The notes: a model not told the origin generated them from the letters alone. Positions 1 to 11,507 are shown, numbered from the stretch's first letter. The stretch: DNA of 64,000 nt from Reticulitermes speratus (GCA_021186555.1 JAJKFL010000330.1:32775944-32839943); one strand, 5' to 3'. Program-made: numbers and translations.

Positions 1-39
1 ATACGTGTAGATAATAAGTCAAATAGATAAAAATATTAT

Positions 40-290
40 GGTGGGGATCCCCGAAAGAAGATAAGATAATCTGAAAGACCTAGGCGTAAATGGGAGCTCG
101 TATAAAAATTTGTTTTAAAAGAAAGAGAATTGTAGGGTACGGACTGGATTAATCTGGCTTAGGATAGAGACAAGGGAACGGGTTCTTGTAAACACGACAA
201 TAAAATTTCATGTTCCCTAAAATGCTGGAAATTTCTCGACTATCTAATGTAGTGTTAGTTTATCAATAGACTCTGTTCCCTTGAGTTATA
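40..290 (+). mobile_element. LINE-1x 3' end, very divergent copy
   Basis: The region aligns by eye with better copies at 745-1012 and 21960-22135. It preserves the order of a reverse-transcriptase C-terminal tail (a GYGLDWINLAQDRD-like stretch), then the 3' region with 'aatgctggaaatttctcgac' and a 'gagtta' end. Many substitutions and no open frame make it an old, dead fragment. The family assignment rests only on this internal comparison. Confidence 0.55.
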
Positions 291-450
291 CAAATCAGTC
301 GAATGAAAATTATGTAACAGTGTGCGAAGGTTTAACTTTTTTAGACTCTGCAAGTTGGATGCAAGATTCCGGTTAAGGCTGCAAGGTGTTACAACACTCA
401 TAACCAGAGAAGATCAATATATAAGACAGGCGAAGCACAACACTACGATA

Positions 451-532
451 TACAGGGCATACACAAAAGAATGGTGCGGTATCAATAGTGGATTCTTTTG
501 AAACCGCACCATTCTTTTGTGTATGCCCTGTA
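451..532. mobile_element. 82-bp TA-flanked MITE (Tc1/mariner-type), copy 1
   Basis: A perfect 28-bp terminal inverted repeat starts CAGGGCATACACAAAAGAAT and ends in TGGTGCGG. It flanks about 22 bp of interior, with TA on both sides. TA duplication is the mark of the IS630/Tc1/mariner superfamily. Seven further copies lie in the window, including a longer one with transposase remnants at 55565-56143. Confidence 0.92.
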
Positions 533-744
533 CATAAAGTACGCTTTTGGTAAAGCGTTTCAGTACACTAAGAACACACCATAAAGAGGAATTCTGATTA
601 AAATTACCTTGTGAAAAAACTCAGTTCTTTGCCATAAATCTTATGTAATGCGTATTTCAATTAACATAATGAAACTTTAGTACATTTATCCATGATAGAA
701 GCGACTTTAATGGTCTCGCTGTAGAAGTGGCCACAACGCATACT

Positions 745-1012
745 AACTAACTAACTAACTAACTAACTCATGGAGCAGAATCCTCCTTGAGAAGCTAACA
801 GGTCGTCAGCTAGTCAAGAAATTCCCTGCGTTTTATGGAACCCGAAGGTTCATTACCGCATTCACAACAGCCAGCCACCTGTCCCTATCCTGAGCCATAT
901 CAATCCAATCCACGCCCCCCATCCCACTTCTTGAAGATCCATTTTAATATTATCCTCCCATCTACGACTGGATCTTCCAAGTAGTCTCCTTCCCTCAGGT
1001 CCACAACGCATT
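745..1012 (-). mobile_element. LINE-1x 3' end (RT C-terminal tail plus 3' region)
   Basis: On the minus strand the sequence reads like the C-terminal tail of a non-LTR reverse transcriptase: LGRSSRRWEDNIKMDL, then a frameshifted version of LAQDRDRW and [11 protein letters not shown] with a stop. About 80 bp of 3' region follows, ending in a tetranucleotide tail seen on the plus strand as (AACT)n at 745-768. Sister copies are at 14820-15115, 21960-22135, 40395-40552 and 51554-51775. It is a 5'-truncated pseudocopy. Confidence 0.75.
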
Positions 1013-1099
1013 CAGCAGGCGTAAATTAACACATGTAGAAAAGCAATCAGCCTTTTTGTGGTAGGATACAAAGTCAGATACATATTTTCAAGGAAATCC

Positions 1100-1245
1100 A
1101 TATTTGATTTGGACTGTTTGAACCTTGAAGATTAGAACCGATAGGCTATACCGAAACGTCGATTAAAACATACCAACACGTGCTGAGTAAAACGTCAGAG
1201 GAGCGAAAGCCTCAAATACACAAAGGCGGAAGCATGAAATCTCGC
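1100..1245 (+). mobile_element. HHR-2 family element, right arm only
   Basis: It matches the right arm of 23434-24016: a ttgaagat segment, an 'accgaaacgtcg' core, then 'agaggagcgaaagcct' and the conserved 3' end 'ggcggaagcatgaaatc'. The left arm is missing and the core is degraded. It is an old solo arm. Confidence 0.6.
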
Positions 1246-1502
1246 GGACGAATGAGCCTAATATGTGGTAGCAGAAAAGAATCACGACTCTGTATATCGA
1301 GGAAAGTGGTTACAGAAGGAACTGTTATGAATCCTGGTTGGGTGGTACCTGTTTCGAAACTCATTCTGGACAAAAAGTACTTCTCTCCATTCCCTTTAAC
1401 AAGTGCCTTCTTTTTCCCTCATAGATGCTCTCAGTTCTTGTAGTCATTTATGTGTTTGTGGTCCATCTTGCAGTCTTATTTGTATTAATATTTTCAAATA
1501 TC

Positions 1503-1790
1503 TTAAAGCCGTCTGTCCCATGTCGTAGATTTACGGCATGTAAAAGAATCTTACGGGCATGAATAGAAATGTTTCGTAAGCAAAAATTCAACGGCCATTT
1601 CTCACCCAAGTCGCCTGACTGACTGCCAGATGGCTCTGGCGATCACATCAGGATTGAGTTGAACAGCGCGGTCAGTCGGCTGGTCTCCGAACTGCCACAA
1701 ATGCACAAGACCAAGTAACTTTGTAAAGAGGAGGCCCAAGCCCATATAGGGCTGTCGAGCCATGGTTATTATATATTATAAATATCTACC
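1503..1790 (+). mobile_element. SINE-C, 5'-truncated copy
   Basis: The tRNA-like head is missing. The body begins at 'aaagccgtctgtcccatgtc' and runs through 'gcatgaatagaaatgtttcg' to the 3' tail 'gaggaggcccaagcccatat', then 'agggctgtcgagccatgg' and a TTA/TA-rich end. The same body lies in 28533-28902 and 49131-49783. The tail is shared with SINE-E. Confidence 0.8.
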
Positions 1791-2460
1791 AGCGTGCCCC
1801 AAAAGTGTGTTATCAAGTGCGTCTGTACAAGAGACTAAAAAACAAGGTAAATCATTGACAATCGAAGAAAATATGGGAGTTACTCGGCGAATTTTCAATA
1901 CGTAAATTTCAAAAATAAAATATTTGTTCAAGTACTTTGTGTTGAATACTGAAAATCTCGGAACGGAACCTAATGTATTTACATATGTTCCCATTATATT
2001 TTTGCTTCAATTTACGCCGCTTCATTTTACGCCGGAAATCTCAGGAACCAAACCCCGGCGTAAACCGAGTCCTACCTGTATTCTGATTGCGGTTTCTTCT
2101 GGCTTTCCTCTGTCCTTCTAAGTAAGTTCTGTAATAGCAGTCTAAACTATGAGACGAAAGCTTCCTTCTAAATCCTTTGGTATTCACTCACCCTGCTGTT
2201 ATACGCTACGTCATCGTGAAAAAATGAAAGATTTATTAAATAAACCAAAACTCTAACACTGTACTCAGAGCTTTATTTACGGTAATAGTGCAAGATTTGG
2301 ATTAAGAGAAGATAGATTTAATATAATATTTTTTTCTTATCGAAATATTCTATTACAAAAGGAAGTTTAAAAAAATAGTTAAGAAACATTGATGCCGAGA
2401 ATTTTATTCTGGATTCGATATGAACACGGTACATGTGTTGCAGATGGTATACATCGGACT

Positions 2461-2700
2461 TACACGTAGTCACCACCGGCATTTAGCCATCCTTCCCACT
2501 GTAACACCAAAACTTGTATGTAGAAGACATCTGTGTCGCGTGCATGTAGCCAGGAGGTGACAGCTTGCTTTACGTCGGCATCTGTTGCAAATCGTATGGA
2601 AACCACTGGTCCCTCCCTACAGCCGACAAGACTTGGAACTGGGTAAGTTCCTATGGCTGGGAGTTTATGGACCCAACTTCCTACAGTACCCATCTCGCCA
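2461..2700 (-). pseudogene. Mariner-type transposase C-terminus (fragment)
   Basis: The minus-strand frame contains FATDADVKQAVTSWL, then RDTDVFY and ends near NAGGDYV. This is the layout of the C-terminal end of mariner/SETMAR-type transposases: a 'DDEVKxAVxxWL' helix, then 'FYxxGxxxLxxRWDKCxxxxGDYVEK'. No catalytic DD[34]D residues are included. It lies head to head with a plus-strand copy of the same segment ending near 3290, so the locus is an inverted duplication of a transposase 3' end. Confidence 0.7.
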
Positions 2701-2710
2701 CAAATGATTT

Positions 2711-3203
2711 ATATCTCGGGGAAACTTTAAAAACACTTGACTGGGACAATGTATGCACCAGACGCCGACGTGAAGCAAGCTGTCACTTCCTGGTATCTCG
2801 GAGAAACATTTAAAAGCACCTGACTGGGAAAGTGTTTGCACCAGACGCCGACGTGAAGCAAGCTGTCACTTCCTGGTATCTCGGGGAAATATTAAAAGCA
2901 ACTGCCTGGGAAAGTGTTTGCACCAGACGCCGACGTGAAGCAAGCTTTCACTTCCTGGTATCTCGAGGAAAATTTAAAAGCACCTACTTGGGAAAGTGTT
3001 TGCAACAGACGCCGACGTGAAGCAAGCTGACACTTCCTGGTATCTCGGGGAAACTTTAAAAGCACCTGCCTGGGAAAGTTTTTGCAACAGACGTCGACGT
3101 GAAGCAAACTGTCACTTCCTGGTATCTCGGGGAAATTTTAAAAGCAACTTCCTGGGAAAGTGTTTGCAACAGACACCGACGTGAATCAAGCTGTCACTTC
3201 CTG
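2711..3203 (+). repeat. 82-bp tandem repeat, 6 copies, derived from transposase coding sequence
   Basis: Six units of about 82 bp each contain 'gtatctcggggaaac', a 'cctgggaaagtgtttgc' segment and 'gacgtgaagcaagctgtcac'. Each unit encodes the DADVKQAVTSW motif of the flanking transposase fragments. Because 82 is not a multiple of three, the frame shifts from unit to unit, so the array is not a coding repeat. Confidence 0.88.
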
Positions 3204-3290
3204 GCTACAGACACGCGACACAGATATTTTTTACGTCAGGATACAAGGCTTTGAGCCATGGTGAGAAAAACCCTTAAATGTTAATGGTGA
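3150..3290 (+). pseudogene. Mariner-type transposase C-terminus, plus-strand copy
   Basis: The last 82-bp unit continues into VFATDTDVNQAVTSWLQTRD, then TDIFYVRIQGF and a decayed NVNGD-stop-VEV end. This matches the minus-strand fragment at 2461-2700. Stop codons interrupt the end, so it is dead. Confidence 0.65.
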
Positions 3291-3299
3291 CTAAGTGGA

Positions 3300-5140
3300 G
3301 GTCCGTTTTGTACCATTTTATGCCCATTTGCCCTGTGTACGTCTAAATCAAAATAAAATCCTCTGCATCAGAGGGCTTGTTGCCTTATTTTTTGATATGC
3401 CTTTGTAGTAGATCTGTCTGTAATAAATGAATGTAAGTTGATATGTACAAAATGTATGTTAAAATACGTGAGACGTAGAAATTGAAGTCAACCGAGCGAT
3501 GGTCGCATACTGGTTTGCTCTCTGAAGGGGGAAAGTTACGTAACATGTAATTACGGAGATTAACTTTTCAATAGGCGGCGTTTGGAACGCTGTTCCACGA
3601 CGTCTTAATTCAAACAAGAACATACGCCCAGAGCGGACCTTTACTTAGTTTGGTGGCTGGCGTAGTTACTCGCTTTGGATGACGTGCTGTTTGCTCTAGG
3701 AAATTAAATGATGACCACTTGAGACAGAGTTAACATTTCCACTACCGTCATCATCACCACCATCCCCCCCTATAAACCTAATCCCTTACAAACCCCTAAT
3801 ACCTTCATCCATTAAATCCCTCGATACATCAGCCCTTTTAAAAAATATACATAGGGGTAGGAAGGGATAGTTTGTGTTCTACAGGGAGGGTGTAGGCCGG
3901 TGCACAATACAAATAACAGTAGCAAACAAAGTGTAGTCTAATAGCAGACATATTGAATTCGAATTGTCACGTCGCTACAAACCATAATGGGTATATATTT
4001 TGTGTCTACTGAAAATGTCTGTAGTGGATAAAGTCAAAAATTTTAAACATGAAAATTATATGCTTCTATAATCTGCTGTCCAGTCAGATATTTTGACTTT
4101 CATCCAATGAGATTTTTGTAAAAATGTGACTAATGTCATTTGAATCAATAACCTATTTTTTTGGTCTTCGAATTATACGGGGTTGGTTATAAGTAGGTAG
4201 GAAACCTAAGTATTCCATAGCGAAACTCTCTGTAAGTAACCATATAAAGCTGAGGGGTAAATATATGTACCACCTGATGTAACTTAAAGAACTCCTACAT
4301 TTTTTTTACCACGCAGTATATTGATGCGTTTCGCATAATGTACTCAATAAACAACGATAAATTTCCTTAACAACATTAAAGGGTGAGATATTATAATGCA
4401 CAAAATCGTGTCCTTCTTTAAGTAGGAACTGAATTTCGTATAGGATTTAGAAAAAGGATAGTCTCTATTAACCTGTTATTAAGTTATCGTAAATCGGAAG
4501 CAGCAAAGAGGGAACCCTGTTTCATTCGGATTTCCACCAATCGATCCCGCACTAAAAAGTCAAGGAGAAAAAAAGCAGGCTTTTATTTCTCACTTTAGTC
4601 AGCGATTGTACGTTACTTTACCCTGGTGTTAGAAGACACATCCCTAGAAATATTTACTGAGAGCTCAATAAATAATTTTTATCATTACGTTAATTTACAA
4701 CTAAGGAAATAGCAGGGTGTAACATTTCTGGCGCTTTGGCTCTTATGTTTTCTGTAGGCGTTAAATTTCTGAATACCTTCTGCAAGGAAACACCGAGTAA
4801 TATATCACAATATAAGATTACTCCTTATCTTAGCAACAGATTTAAGATCGATCTTCTTAAAGATTTCCTCAGTGGGAAGACTTAGAATCGATACCCCTTA
4901 AACGTCGGTATCTCGACTTCTAAAATCCATTACGTTCGTTACCTGATGATCAACTATTTCTTTAGCCTCAGCTCTTTTGTCATAGAGAACGTAGTCTGCC
5001 TCAATTAAATAAATTATTTTTCGGCCTCAAATTCTAAATTACAGAGAAAACTGTCTCAATTAGCAACCTGAAAACCTTCCATGATGTGAAGGTCATACAT
5101 CCACATTTAAAGTGTGAAAAATGATAAAGGTAAAGGTAAT
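3300..5140. other. No recognised feature
   Basis: AT-rich, with stops in all frames and no convincing tandem or inverted repeat. A short C-rich tract near 3760-3770 is the only low-complexity point. I see no gene here. Confidence 0.5.
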
Positions 5141-5141
5141 A

Positions 5142-5376
5142 TTCTCCCTAGAACAGGCCATGAAGGCCCAGAGGGGGAGTAGAGTTATAGCTCTACTCTT
5201 TCTTTAACCCTGGCACCAGATGAGGGTGGGTGGTGAACTCCACGCCCCTGCCGCTTTACCCCGGGAAAGAGACACGGTACCCATTATATAGGAGGCTGGG
5301 TGAGCCCCAGGGCCGACCTGGACCTGTGAGAAAAATCTCGCCCCCACCGGGATTCGATCCCCGGACCGTCCAGACA
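5142..5376 (-). mobile_element. SINE-B, minus-strand copy lacking the tRNA A box
   Basis: On the minus strand it runs from 'ctggacggtccggggatcga' (B-box region), through 'gtgggggcgag' and the pyrimidine-rich body, to the tail 'aggccttcatggcctg' with 'tctagggaga'. It matches the outer SINE at 61003-61500. The first 50 or so bases of the tRNA-like head are absent, so it is 5'-truncated. Confidence 0.82.
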
Positions 5377-5643
5377 AAGGATATTATTTAATTTTTACCA
5401 AGTAATCAAATGTTTGTGATAATTAGACCCTGATTCTAGATGTAAGAAGCCAAACAATCGGTCTCTTCAATGATTAGTCGGTGAAACAAAAGTATTAAAG
5501 TGAAAATAGTTTCATAAATGGAGGCCTTTCTTCGAAAGAGTCTCAAGATAAATGCTATAGAATAAGCAAGATTCTATAAAACCTTTCCTCGAATTGAACA
5601 GTTTTGGTTAACTGCTGCCCATATATATACTACCTTTCATACT

Positions 5644-5931
5644 AATTTTAATCTGAACACCCGGTATAATAGCGACATTTTAATCTGAACACCCGGTATA
5701 ATAGCGACATGTTAATCTGAACACCCGGTATAATAGCGACATTTTAATCTGAACATCCGGTATAATAGCGACATTTTAATCTGAACACCCGGTATAATAG
5801 CGACATGTTAATCTGAACACCCGGTATAATAGCGACATTTTAATCTGAACACCCGGTATAATAGCGACATTTTAATCTGAACACCCGGTATAATAGCGAC
5901 ATTTAAATCGAACACCCGGTATAGTAACGGA
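5644..5931. repeat. 32-bp minisatellite, 9 copies
   Basis: The unit contains 'ttttaatctgaacacccggt' followed by 'ataatagcgaca'. Nine copies differ at only a few positions; the last is the most divergent ('gtatagtaac'). Near-identity implies recent expansion. Confidence 0.95.
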
Positions 5932-6561
5932 ACTGTTTAAGCTCATTGTTCACAGATCTCCCTCTCTGCCGTGGGCAGGGAACGAGGACTACAGCGTCGT
6001 TTCGGTTGGGTGGGTGCGTTCAATACACGTTTAATCAAGTGCTATTTGAGCGCCTTTTTGTGTATATTAACTATGGAATACGACATAACCTTTTACAATG
6101 ATTACAATTCTGTTTGGACAATCTCCTCCGAGTTGACTTGAAATGTCAGAGACGCGAACGGCGACACTCCTTGCCTACCTGTCATGTCGATATCGTTTGT
6201 TTTCTTTCTTCGGAATCAAGTTGCCCCACTTTCTATTTTCATTACAAAAATGCACATTTGTTGTGCTTCCCTGAAGCTGACTCTTCGTAACGTTTTACGC
6301 TGATTGCTGATCCGTACCGCCTGTTACCTAACTTACAATATATCGACTAATACCAACGAACTGTTACCTATAAATTCACTTCTTTCAACGGAGTTGAAAT
6401 CCTACTATTACAGTAAAGTTCTCTAGACAAATTCTAAGCATTGATAATTCTTCTAAAAGCTATCGTACGGCACTCTGAAATTTCAACAGTAAAACGGAAA
6501 ATTTCTCTAATCTAACCATGATTTTACACGATAACATTAGCATTGATACATTCTCATACTA

Positions 6562-6820
6562 TTTTTTTTTTTTGTGGTGAAGGGCCCCGCAGCAGAAGCT
6601 ACAGACGCAACGCAGCCTTAAGGCTTATTGTGCAACCCTGTGATGAAGAGTATTCTTTTTTTTCGTTTTTCCCTGTAATGGAGCACCGGTGGAATAAAAT
6701 TGACAGGGAAAAACCGAAGTACTCGGGAGGAAAACCTTTCCCAATGCCACTTTGTCCACCATAAATCTCACATGGACTGAACTGGGATCGAATCCGGACC
6801 TCCGCGGTGAGAGGCCGTCG
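6562..6820 (-). mobile_element. SINE-D, head-truncated copy
   Basis: A poly-T run at 6562-6573 is the 3' poly-A tail on the minus strand. Next come the family tail (gggccccgcagcag, aaggcttattgtgcaaccct) and the body with 'ccactttgtccacc'. The B box lies near 'ggatcgaatccgg'. The 5' part of the tRNA head present in 25383-25663 is missing. Confidence 0.82.
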
Positions 6821-7284
6821 ATTCTTTTACGTTACAAGCCTTGAAGTTTAATGCGAAGTTGCGTGTTCGCAGACTATTCACGCCGTCAGGTTGGCAACTT
6901 CTACAAAATACCGCTTGATAAAACGAGATAACAAATAGAACACTGCACGGCGCAGGACATTGTCTTTACGCAGAAGTTCATAGCTTTAAAATGTTATAAT
7001 TTTCCACACAACAGCGGTCTATGTCATTTTAATTTACAGCCATACCAGAAGCATGGCCTTTTCTGCTTTGACCTCCGCGAACCTCAAAAGTACTAAAGAG
7101 CATTATGTGCAGATAATAATTTATACTAAATTTCACCCAAAGTAGACCATAAATGTGGAAACTTTTCTATATAAATTAATTTGCCCCGCTAAGTAAATTA
7201 TGGCTTTCACTGTGCCGAAATTTACAAAACACATTAGCTCGAAGTTATTTCGTGAAGCTCCCTTATACCGAACTATATCCACAT

Positions 7285-7544
7285 CTTTAACAGAAGTATG
7301 AAAAACACGGCTTTAACAGAAGTATGAAAAACACGGCTTTAACAGAAGTATGAAAAGCACGGCTTTAACAGAAGTATGAAAAGCACGGCTTTAACAGAAG
7401 TATGAAAAGCACGGCTTTAACAGAAGTATGAAAAGCACGGCTTTAACAGAAGTATGAAAAGCACGGCTTTAACAGAAGTATGAAAAGCACGGCTTTAACA
7501 GAAGTATGAAAAGCACGGCTTTAACAGAAGTATGAAAAGCACGG
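7285..7544. repeat. 26-bp minisatellite, 10 copies
   Basis: The unit is 'ctttaacagaagtatgaaaa' plus 'gcacgg'. The first two units carry 'aacacgg' and the rest 'agcacgg', so the array grew from the variant type. It is nearly perfect and therefore young. Confidence 0.95.
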
Positions 7545-8009
7545 GTATACATTTACTTACGCCCTGAGGTATGTTATGACTCTCCTTGTGCCTATATTCA
7601 TAAAGACGATTCTTACTATACAACTTCTTTCAAAAAAAAATATTCCTATACCAAATTTCGTGTAAATCCAGCAAGCCGTTAAGTCTTTTGTATCTCTAAC
7701 ATGTCACAGGGAGAGAAACGAAGGACATGCATCTGTTTAGGGCATTCTCTTTTTACTCTGTAAAGAAGGGCTAGTGATTAAAGTAACTACACACTTATAG
7801 ACATTTTATCGGCACTGCAATATCGCCCAAAACATAATTCCAGTATCACTAGAAGCAACTTGAGCCATCTCAGCCTCTGATGTCAGTCCCCTTCGAAGAA
7901 TATCATCATCATCCTGTAGCTGTCATGCAGTTGGGCCACTTGTTGACACATTCCAGTCTCACACATCATAAGTCTCTTCGATGGTCTTCCCTGGTTCCTT
8001 CTTCCTTTT

Positions 8010-8425
8010 GGTGCTGAAACGTGGACACTTCGGAAAATAGATCAGAAGTATCTGGAAAGTTTTGAAATGTGGTGCTGGAGAAGAATGGAGAAGATCAGTT
8101 GGACCGATCGTGTGAGAAATGAAGAAGTATTACATAGAGTGAAGGAGGAGAGGAATATCGTACATACAATAAAAAGAAGGAAGGCTAACTGGATTGGTCA
8201 CATCTTGCGTAGAAACTGCCTTCTAGAACACGTGATTGAAGGAAAGTTAGAAGAAAGGATAGAAATGATGGGAAGACGAGGGAGAAGACGTAAGCAGCTA
8301 CTGGATGACCTTAAGGGAAAGAGAAGATACTGTAAATTGAAAGAGGAAGCACTAGATCGCACTGTGTGGAGAACTCGCTTTGGAAGAGGCTACGGACCTG
8401 TCGTAAGACAGACTGCAGAATGAAT
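8010..8425 (+). pseudogene. RTE-like non-LTR reverse transcriptase, C-terminal end
   Basis: The frame starts inside GAETWTLRKIDQKYLESFEM and continues with WCWRRMEKISWTDRVRNEE, RRKANWIGHILRRN, IEGKLEERIE and a basic GRRGRRRKQLLDD, closing with RTRFGRGYGPVVRQTAE. This is the C-terminal domain that follows the RT palm/thumb in RTE-like LINEs. No FADD catalytic motif is present, so this is a 5'-truncated copy. Three other copies lie in the window. The 3' end runs into 'gaatgaatgaa', in line with the short tandem tails of RTE elements. Confidence 0.85.
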
Positions 8426-8705
8426 GAATTAATCTGTTACGAGGCATTCTATTTACATGCTGTATCCAGTTTCTTTTATAGTCCTGTATTTTGTACAAAA
8501 ACTGTGGTTACATTTAATTCCTCTGCAATCTCTGTATTTGTTTCACGATCTGTCTAAATGTATCCTGCTGTTATTCTCATATATTTCATCTCTGCAGCTG
8601 TTATTCTTCTTGCGTCTCTTGCTTTAATGGTCCAATTTCCACTGCCGTATAACAGCTGGGAGGGCTAGTGTATTGTATAATTGTATTATTGTCTTCTTCA
8701 GGGTT
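8424..8705 (-). pseudogene. Second LINE reverse transcriptase C-terminal fragment, frameshifted
   Basis: The minus strand reads LYNTLALPA, then after a frameshift GNWTIKARDARRITAAEMKY and MRITAGYI-stop-TDRETNTEIAEELNV, ending near HVNRMPRNRL. This is the C-terminal region of a different non-LTR reverse transcriptase lineage from the RTE copy it abuts. Two stops and at least two frameshifts show decay. It sits tail to tail with the preceding fragment. Confidence 0.7.
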
Positions 8706-8981
8706 TTCTTTCGAAGTATAGATATAGACAAACAGCAAATACGAAGATGAAATTAAAAACAAACGGAAGGACGCCCCGGTAGACTGTTCCCGATCTGTGC
8801 TAAAACCAAACAGGTAAAGGTCAGCTGAGAACTTGTAACCACAGGCGGGAAGAAGCTCCAAATGTCAGCAGTCTATAAATCACGGCGATGCTCAATACTA
8901 TAATCGGCAGGAAGGTCACAACCGCGGGTTTGCCAGTCTGACAGGTCCCCACACTACAACAGTGACGTATGTTACAGCAAA

Positions 8982-9350
8982 GAAAGTGGATGTAACACAT
9001 GGGGACGCTAAGATTTGCACCTATACGGTAACCAAAGTAACCAATGGGGACGCTAAGATTTGCACATGTACGGTAAACAAAGTAACCAATGGGGACGCTA
9101 AGATTTGCACATGTACGGTAACCAAAGTAACCAATGGGGACGCTAAGATTTGCACCTATACGGTAACAAAAGTAACCAGTGGGGACGCTAAGATTTGCAC
9201 ATGTACGGTAACCAAAGTAACCAATGGGGACGCTAAGATTTGCACCTATACGGTAACAAAAGTAACCAGTGGGGACGCTAAGATTTGCACATGTACGGCA
9301 ACAAAAGTAAATAATGGGGACGCTAAGATTTGCACATGTACGGTAAAAGA
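8982..9350 (+). repeat. 45-bp in-frame minisatellite, 8 copies, inside a 145-aa open frame
   Basis: The unit of 45 bp encodes 15 residues (VTNGDAKICTCTVTK and variants), so a frame from 8962 to 9399 stays open. Variants alternate: units 4-5 (N..CTYT, then S..CTCT) recur as units 6-7, a 90-bp higher-order step. No signal peptide, known domain or flanking gene structure is visible, so I read it as a minisatellite whose period is a multiple of three, not as a gene. Confidence 0.9.
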
Positions 9351-9449
9351 GAAAGTAAAGTTCTCCCTAGAGAACATCATCTTTTCTAATCTGATGTAGT
9401 GTAAATTCCACACAGTTATTTATATGGTGCATTGTATTATTAAGTTAGT

Positions 9450-9669
9450 TCCTAAACTTTCCAACAATATGCACAATACATGATTTAAAATCATTAAATG
9501 TATGGTGCATATTGTTGGAAACGTTTAGACAATAAACTCAATAATAAAATACACGGTATAAATAACAATGTCATATTTGTGGACGCTCAATAAGCAAAAA
9601 TTATCAAATTACACCCTTTTTAAAATCATTAAATGTATGGTGCATATTGTTGGAAACGTTTAGATAATA
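9450..9669. repeat. Hairpin with an extra direct copy of one arm
   Basis: The segment 9450-9530 is an imperfect palindrome: 'ctaaactttccaacaatatg' pairs with 'catattgttggaaacgttta' around a 'gatttaaaatcattaaatg' centre. The right arm with its centre (about 9484-9536) is repeated almost exactly at 9617-9669. It may be the end of an uncharacterised MITE. Confidence 0.75.
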
Positions 9670-10328
9670 ATTTGATGTAATGTAGTTTGGTAAATATGTG
9701 ACAACAATGAGAAGAAACATGTACCACTACTGTTTAGGGTGAAAAAGTTACCGTGGGGAAAAAAGCAGCTGGTTTTTCAGAAAAACTAGTATATATTTAT
9801 GCCAAATTACATAATGTAGTACCCCAGAAAAATGATAATTTTCAAACCTACTTTTGGCCTATAGATCTTTTTACTTACAATAATAAACAACAATATTTGT
9901 CTCACTATGTTTCTAAGCATGGGAAAGCTTGGTAAAAGCAAAAAGGGGCAAGGCGTGTGTATAGACTACATTTGAATGTACCAAGTGAATCATGAAACGT
10001 ACATTACACTGTCGTATGCGGCAGTAGACAGTCTATTGATTTCGATAATCACAGCTAGTGTCCTGCAGTCTATGTAATTATGGAGATGTTATCTGCAAAC
10101 AAGCAACAGTGCCCCATACATCACACGTCTCAATCGACGCAGCTGCGGCCCACAAACCTCACCTGAAACCTTTGTTACCAGTAGGCTTACTGGAGTCTAC
10201 AGTAGTCAGGCTTCGCAACCAGTAGCACACTTCCTCTTTCTCCACATTTCATAAATCTCCCCTATACAAATCTATTACATATTCATTTACACTTTGTAAA
10301 TCGAAATTTATTAAATTATATACGAGTA

Positions 10329-10530
10329 GTCAATTCGTACCGCGCAGTAAACACGCTATTTATCGGTTATAAGAAACAAATAATTTTATGCTGTATAGAA
10401 AAACAGTGATTATGGGCTGTGTGAACAATATGAGACCAAAAAAAAAATGTGGTTTAAAACGCAGAAATATTACAGCATATGTAAAGATATTTGCCACATT
10501 ATTTTGAGTCCTTGATATACAGTATAAGTA
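10329..10530. mobile_element. Fragment related to the piggyBac-like MITE / 114-bp satellite
   Basis: It contains 'ttcgtaccgcgcagtaaaca', the most conserved block of the element at 19711-19946 and of the 114-bp satellite, followed by a diverged 'acagtgattatgggctgt' segment. The TTAA ends are not visible, so it is a relic. Confidence 0.5.
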
Positions 10531-10673
10531 TACGAGATTTAATGTCACGCCAGTGATTGATCAGATTGTGGTCTTCTAGGATTTCACTCCGTTTATCTTT
10601 AAATGGATACAGACGTTTCGTAAGAACATGCTACCTCCATCATATTACTACGCCGTATCACACACTAGAGCAG

Positions 10674-11026
10674 TGTTTCTCCACCTTTGTTTCCATGGAG
10701 AAACTCCCTCAAATAATGTTTCATATTCGGAAGAAACCCTGAATTCCTACTTACGAAAACATTTATATACCAGGAGAAGAGATAGGGGAGTGTAACTCAG
10801 TTACTGCTGAATTATTGTCAAGAAATTTGATTTGTAAAGAGACTTCATATAAATAAGTCAAATTACATTGTAAGAAAAAAAAATTGAAGCCTTTCCTTGA
10901 CTTACGAGAGATATTTGGAAATTTTTCGCGGTGCTTCCAAATTTCAAAAAATAAAACCTATGCTTTCACTTAAAGATTTCTCGTCTAACCCGTAAAGATG
11001 TTTTGCAGACGCCTATTTCGGAAACA
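10674..11026. mobile_element. Possible hAT-type MITE
   Basis: The left end CAGTGTTTCTCCACC and the right end GGAAACACTG are short inverted repeats of the common hAT 'CAGTGTTTC' form. The flanking 8-mers CACTAGAG and CTTTAGAT share five positions and fit the nnnTAGAn pattern of hAT target sites. There is no coding sequence. A second right end of this kind, GGGAAACACTGCC, is seen alone near 13463-13478. Confidence 0.45.
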
Positions 11027-11221
11027 CTGCTTTAGATTAACATTTCAACTTATATTTAATGTAATAGGTAGATTTCATATGTCCGTATTTACAGATAAAA
11101 AACAAAAGATAATATACAAAGCCATTAAGTGTCCCAGAAACTTATCCTAAGAGTATTAAATTTATAAATACACTACAAAGAATTTCGATACATTTCCAAG
11201 TGACACTCCATTCTTCTGTAG

Positions 11222-11507
11222 GCACTGCTCTACAAGCCGGAAGGTCGCGGGTTCGATTCCCGATGGTGTCATTGGAATTTTTCATTGACATAATCCTTTC
11301 GGTCGCACTATGGCCCTGGGGTCGACTCAGCCTCTAACAGAAATGAGTAACAGGAATATTTCCTGGGGGTAAAGGCAGCCGATGCGTAGGGCTGACAACC
11401 TTACCACCTTCATGTGCCGATTGTCTAGAAATCTGGAAGCCTCAACCTTCTGGAATCCTAAGGGCCTATTCAGGCCTGTAATGGGATTGCTTTACCTTCT
11501 ACTGCAC
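11222..11507 (+). mobile_element. SINE-A, 5'-truncated, with target-site duplication
   Basis: It starts within the tRNA-like head ('gcactgctctacaagccgga'), holds the B box 'gggttcgattccc', and runs to 'ggcctgtaatgggattgctt'. The 10-bp direct repeat TCTTCTGTAG at 11212-11221 and 11508-11517 is a target-site duplication, so this is a genuine truncated insertion. Confidence 0.88.

Noticed and set aside
2892..3107. Small proteins on the strand opposite the 82-bp array
   Set aside because: Mirror frames of a tandem repeat; the coding sense of the transposase motif is the plus strand here.
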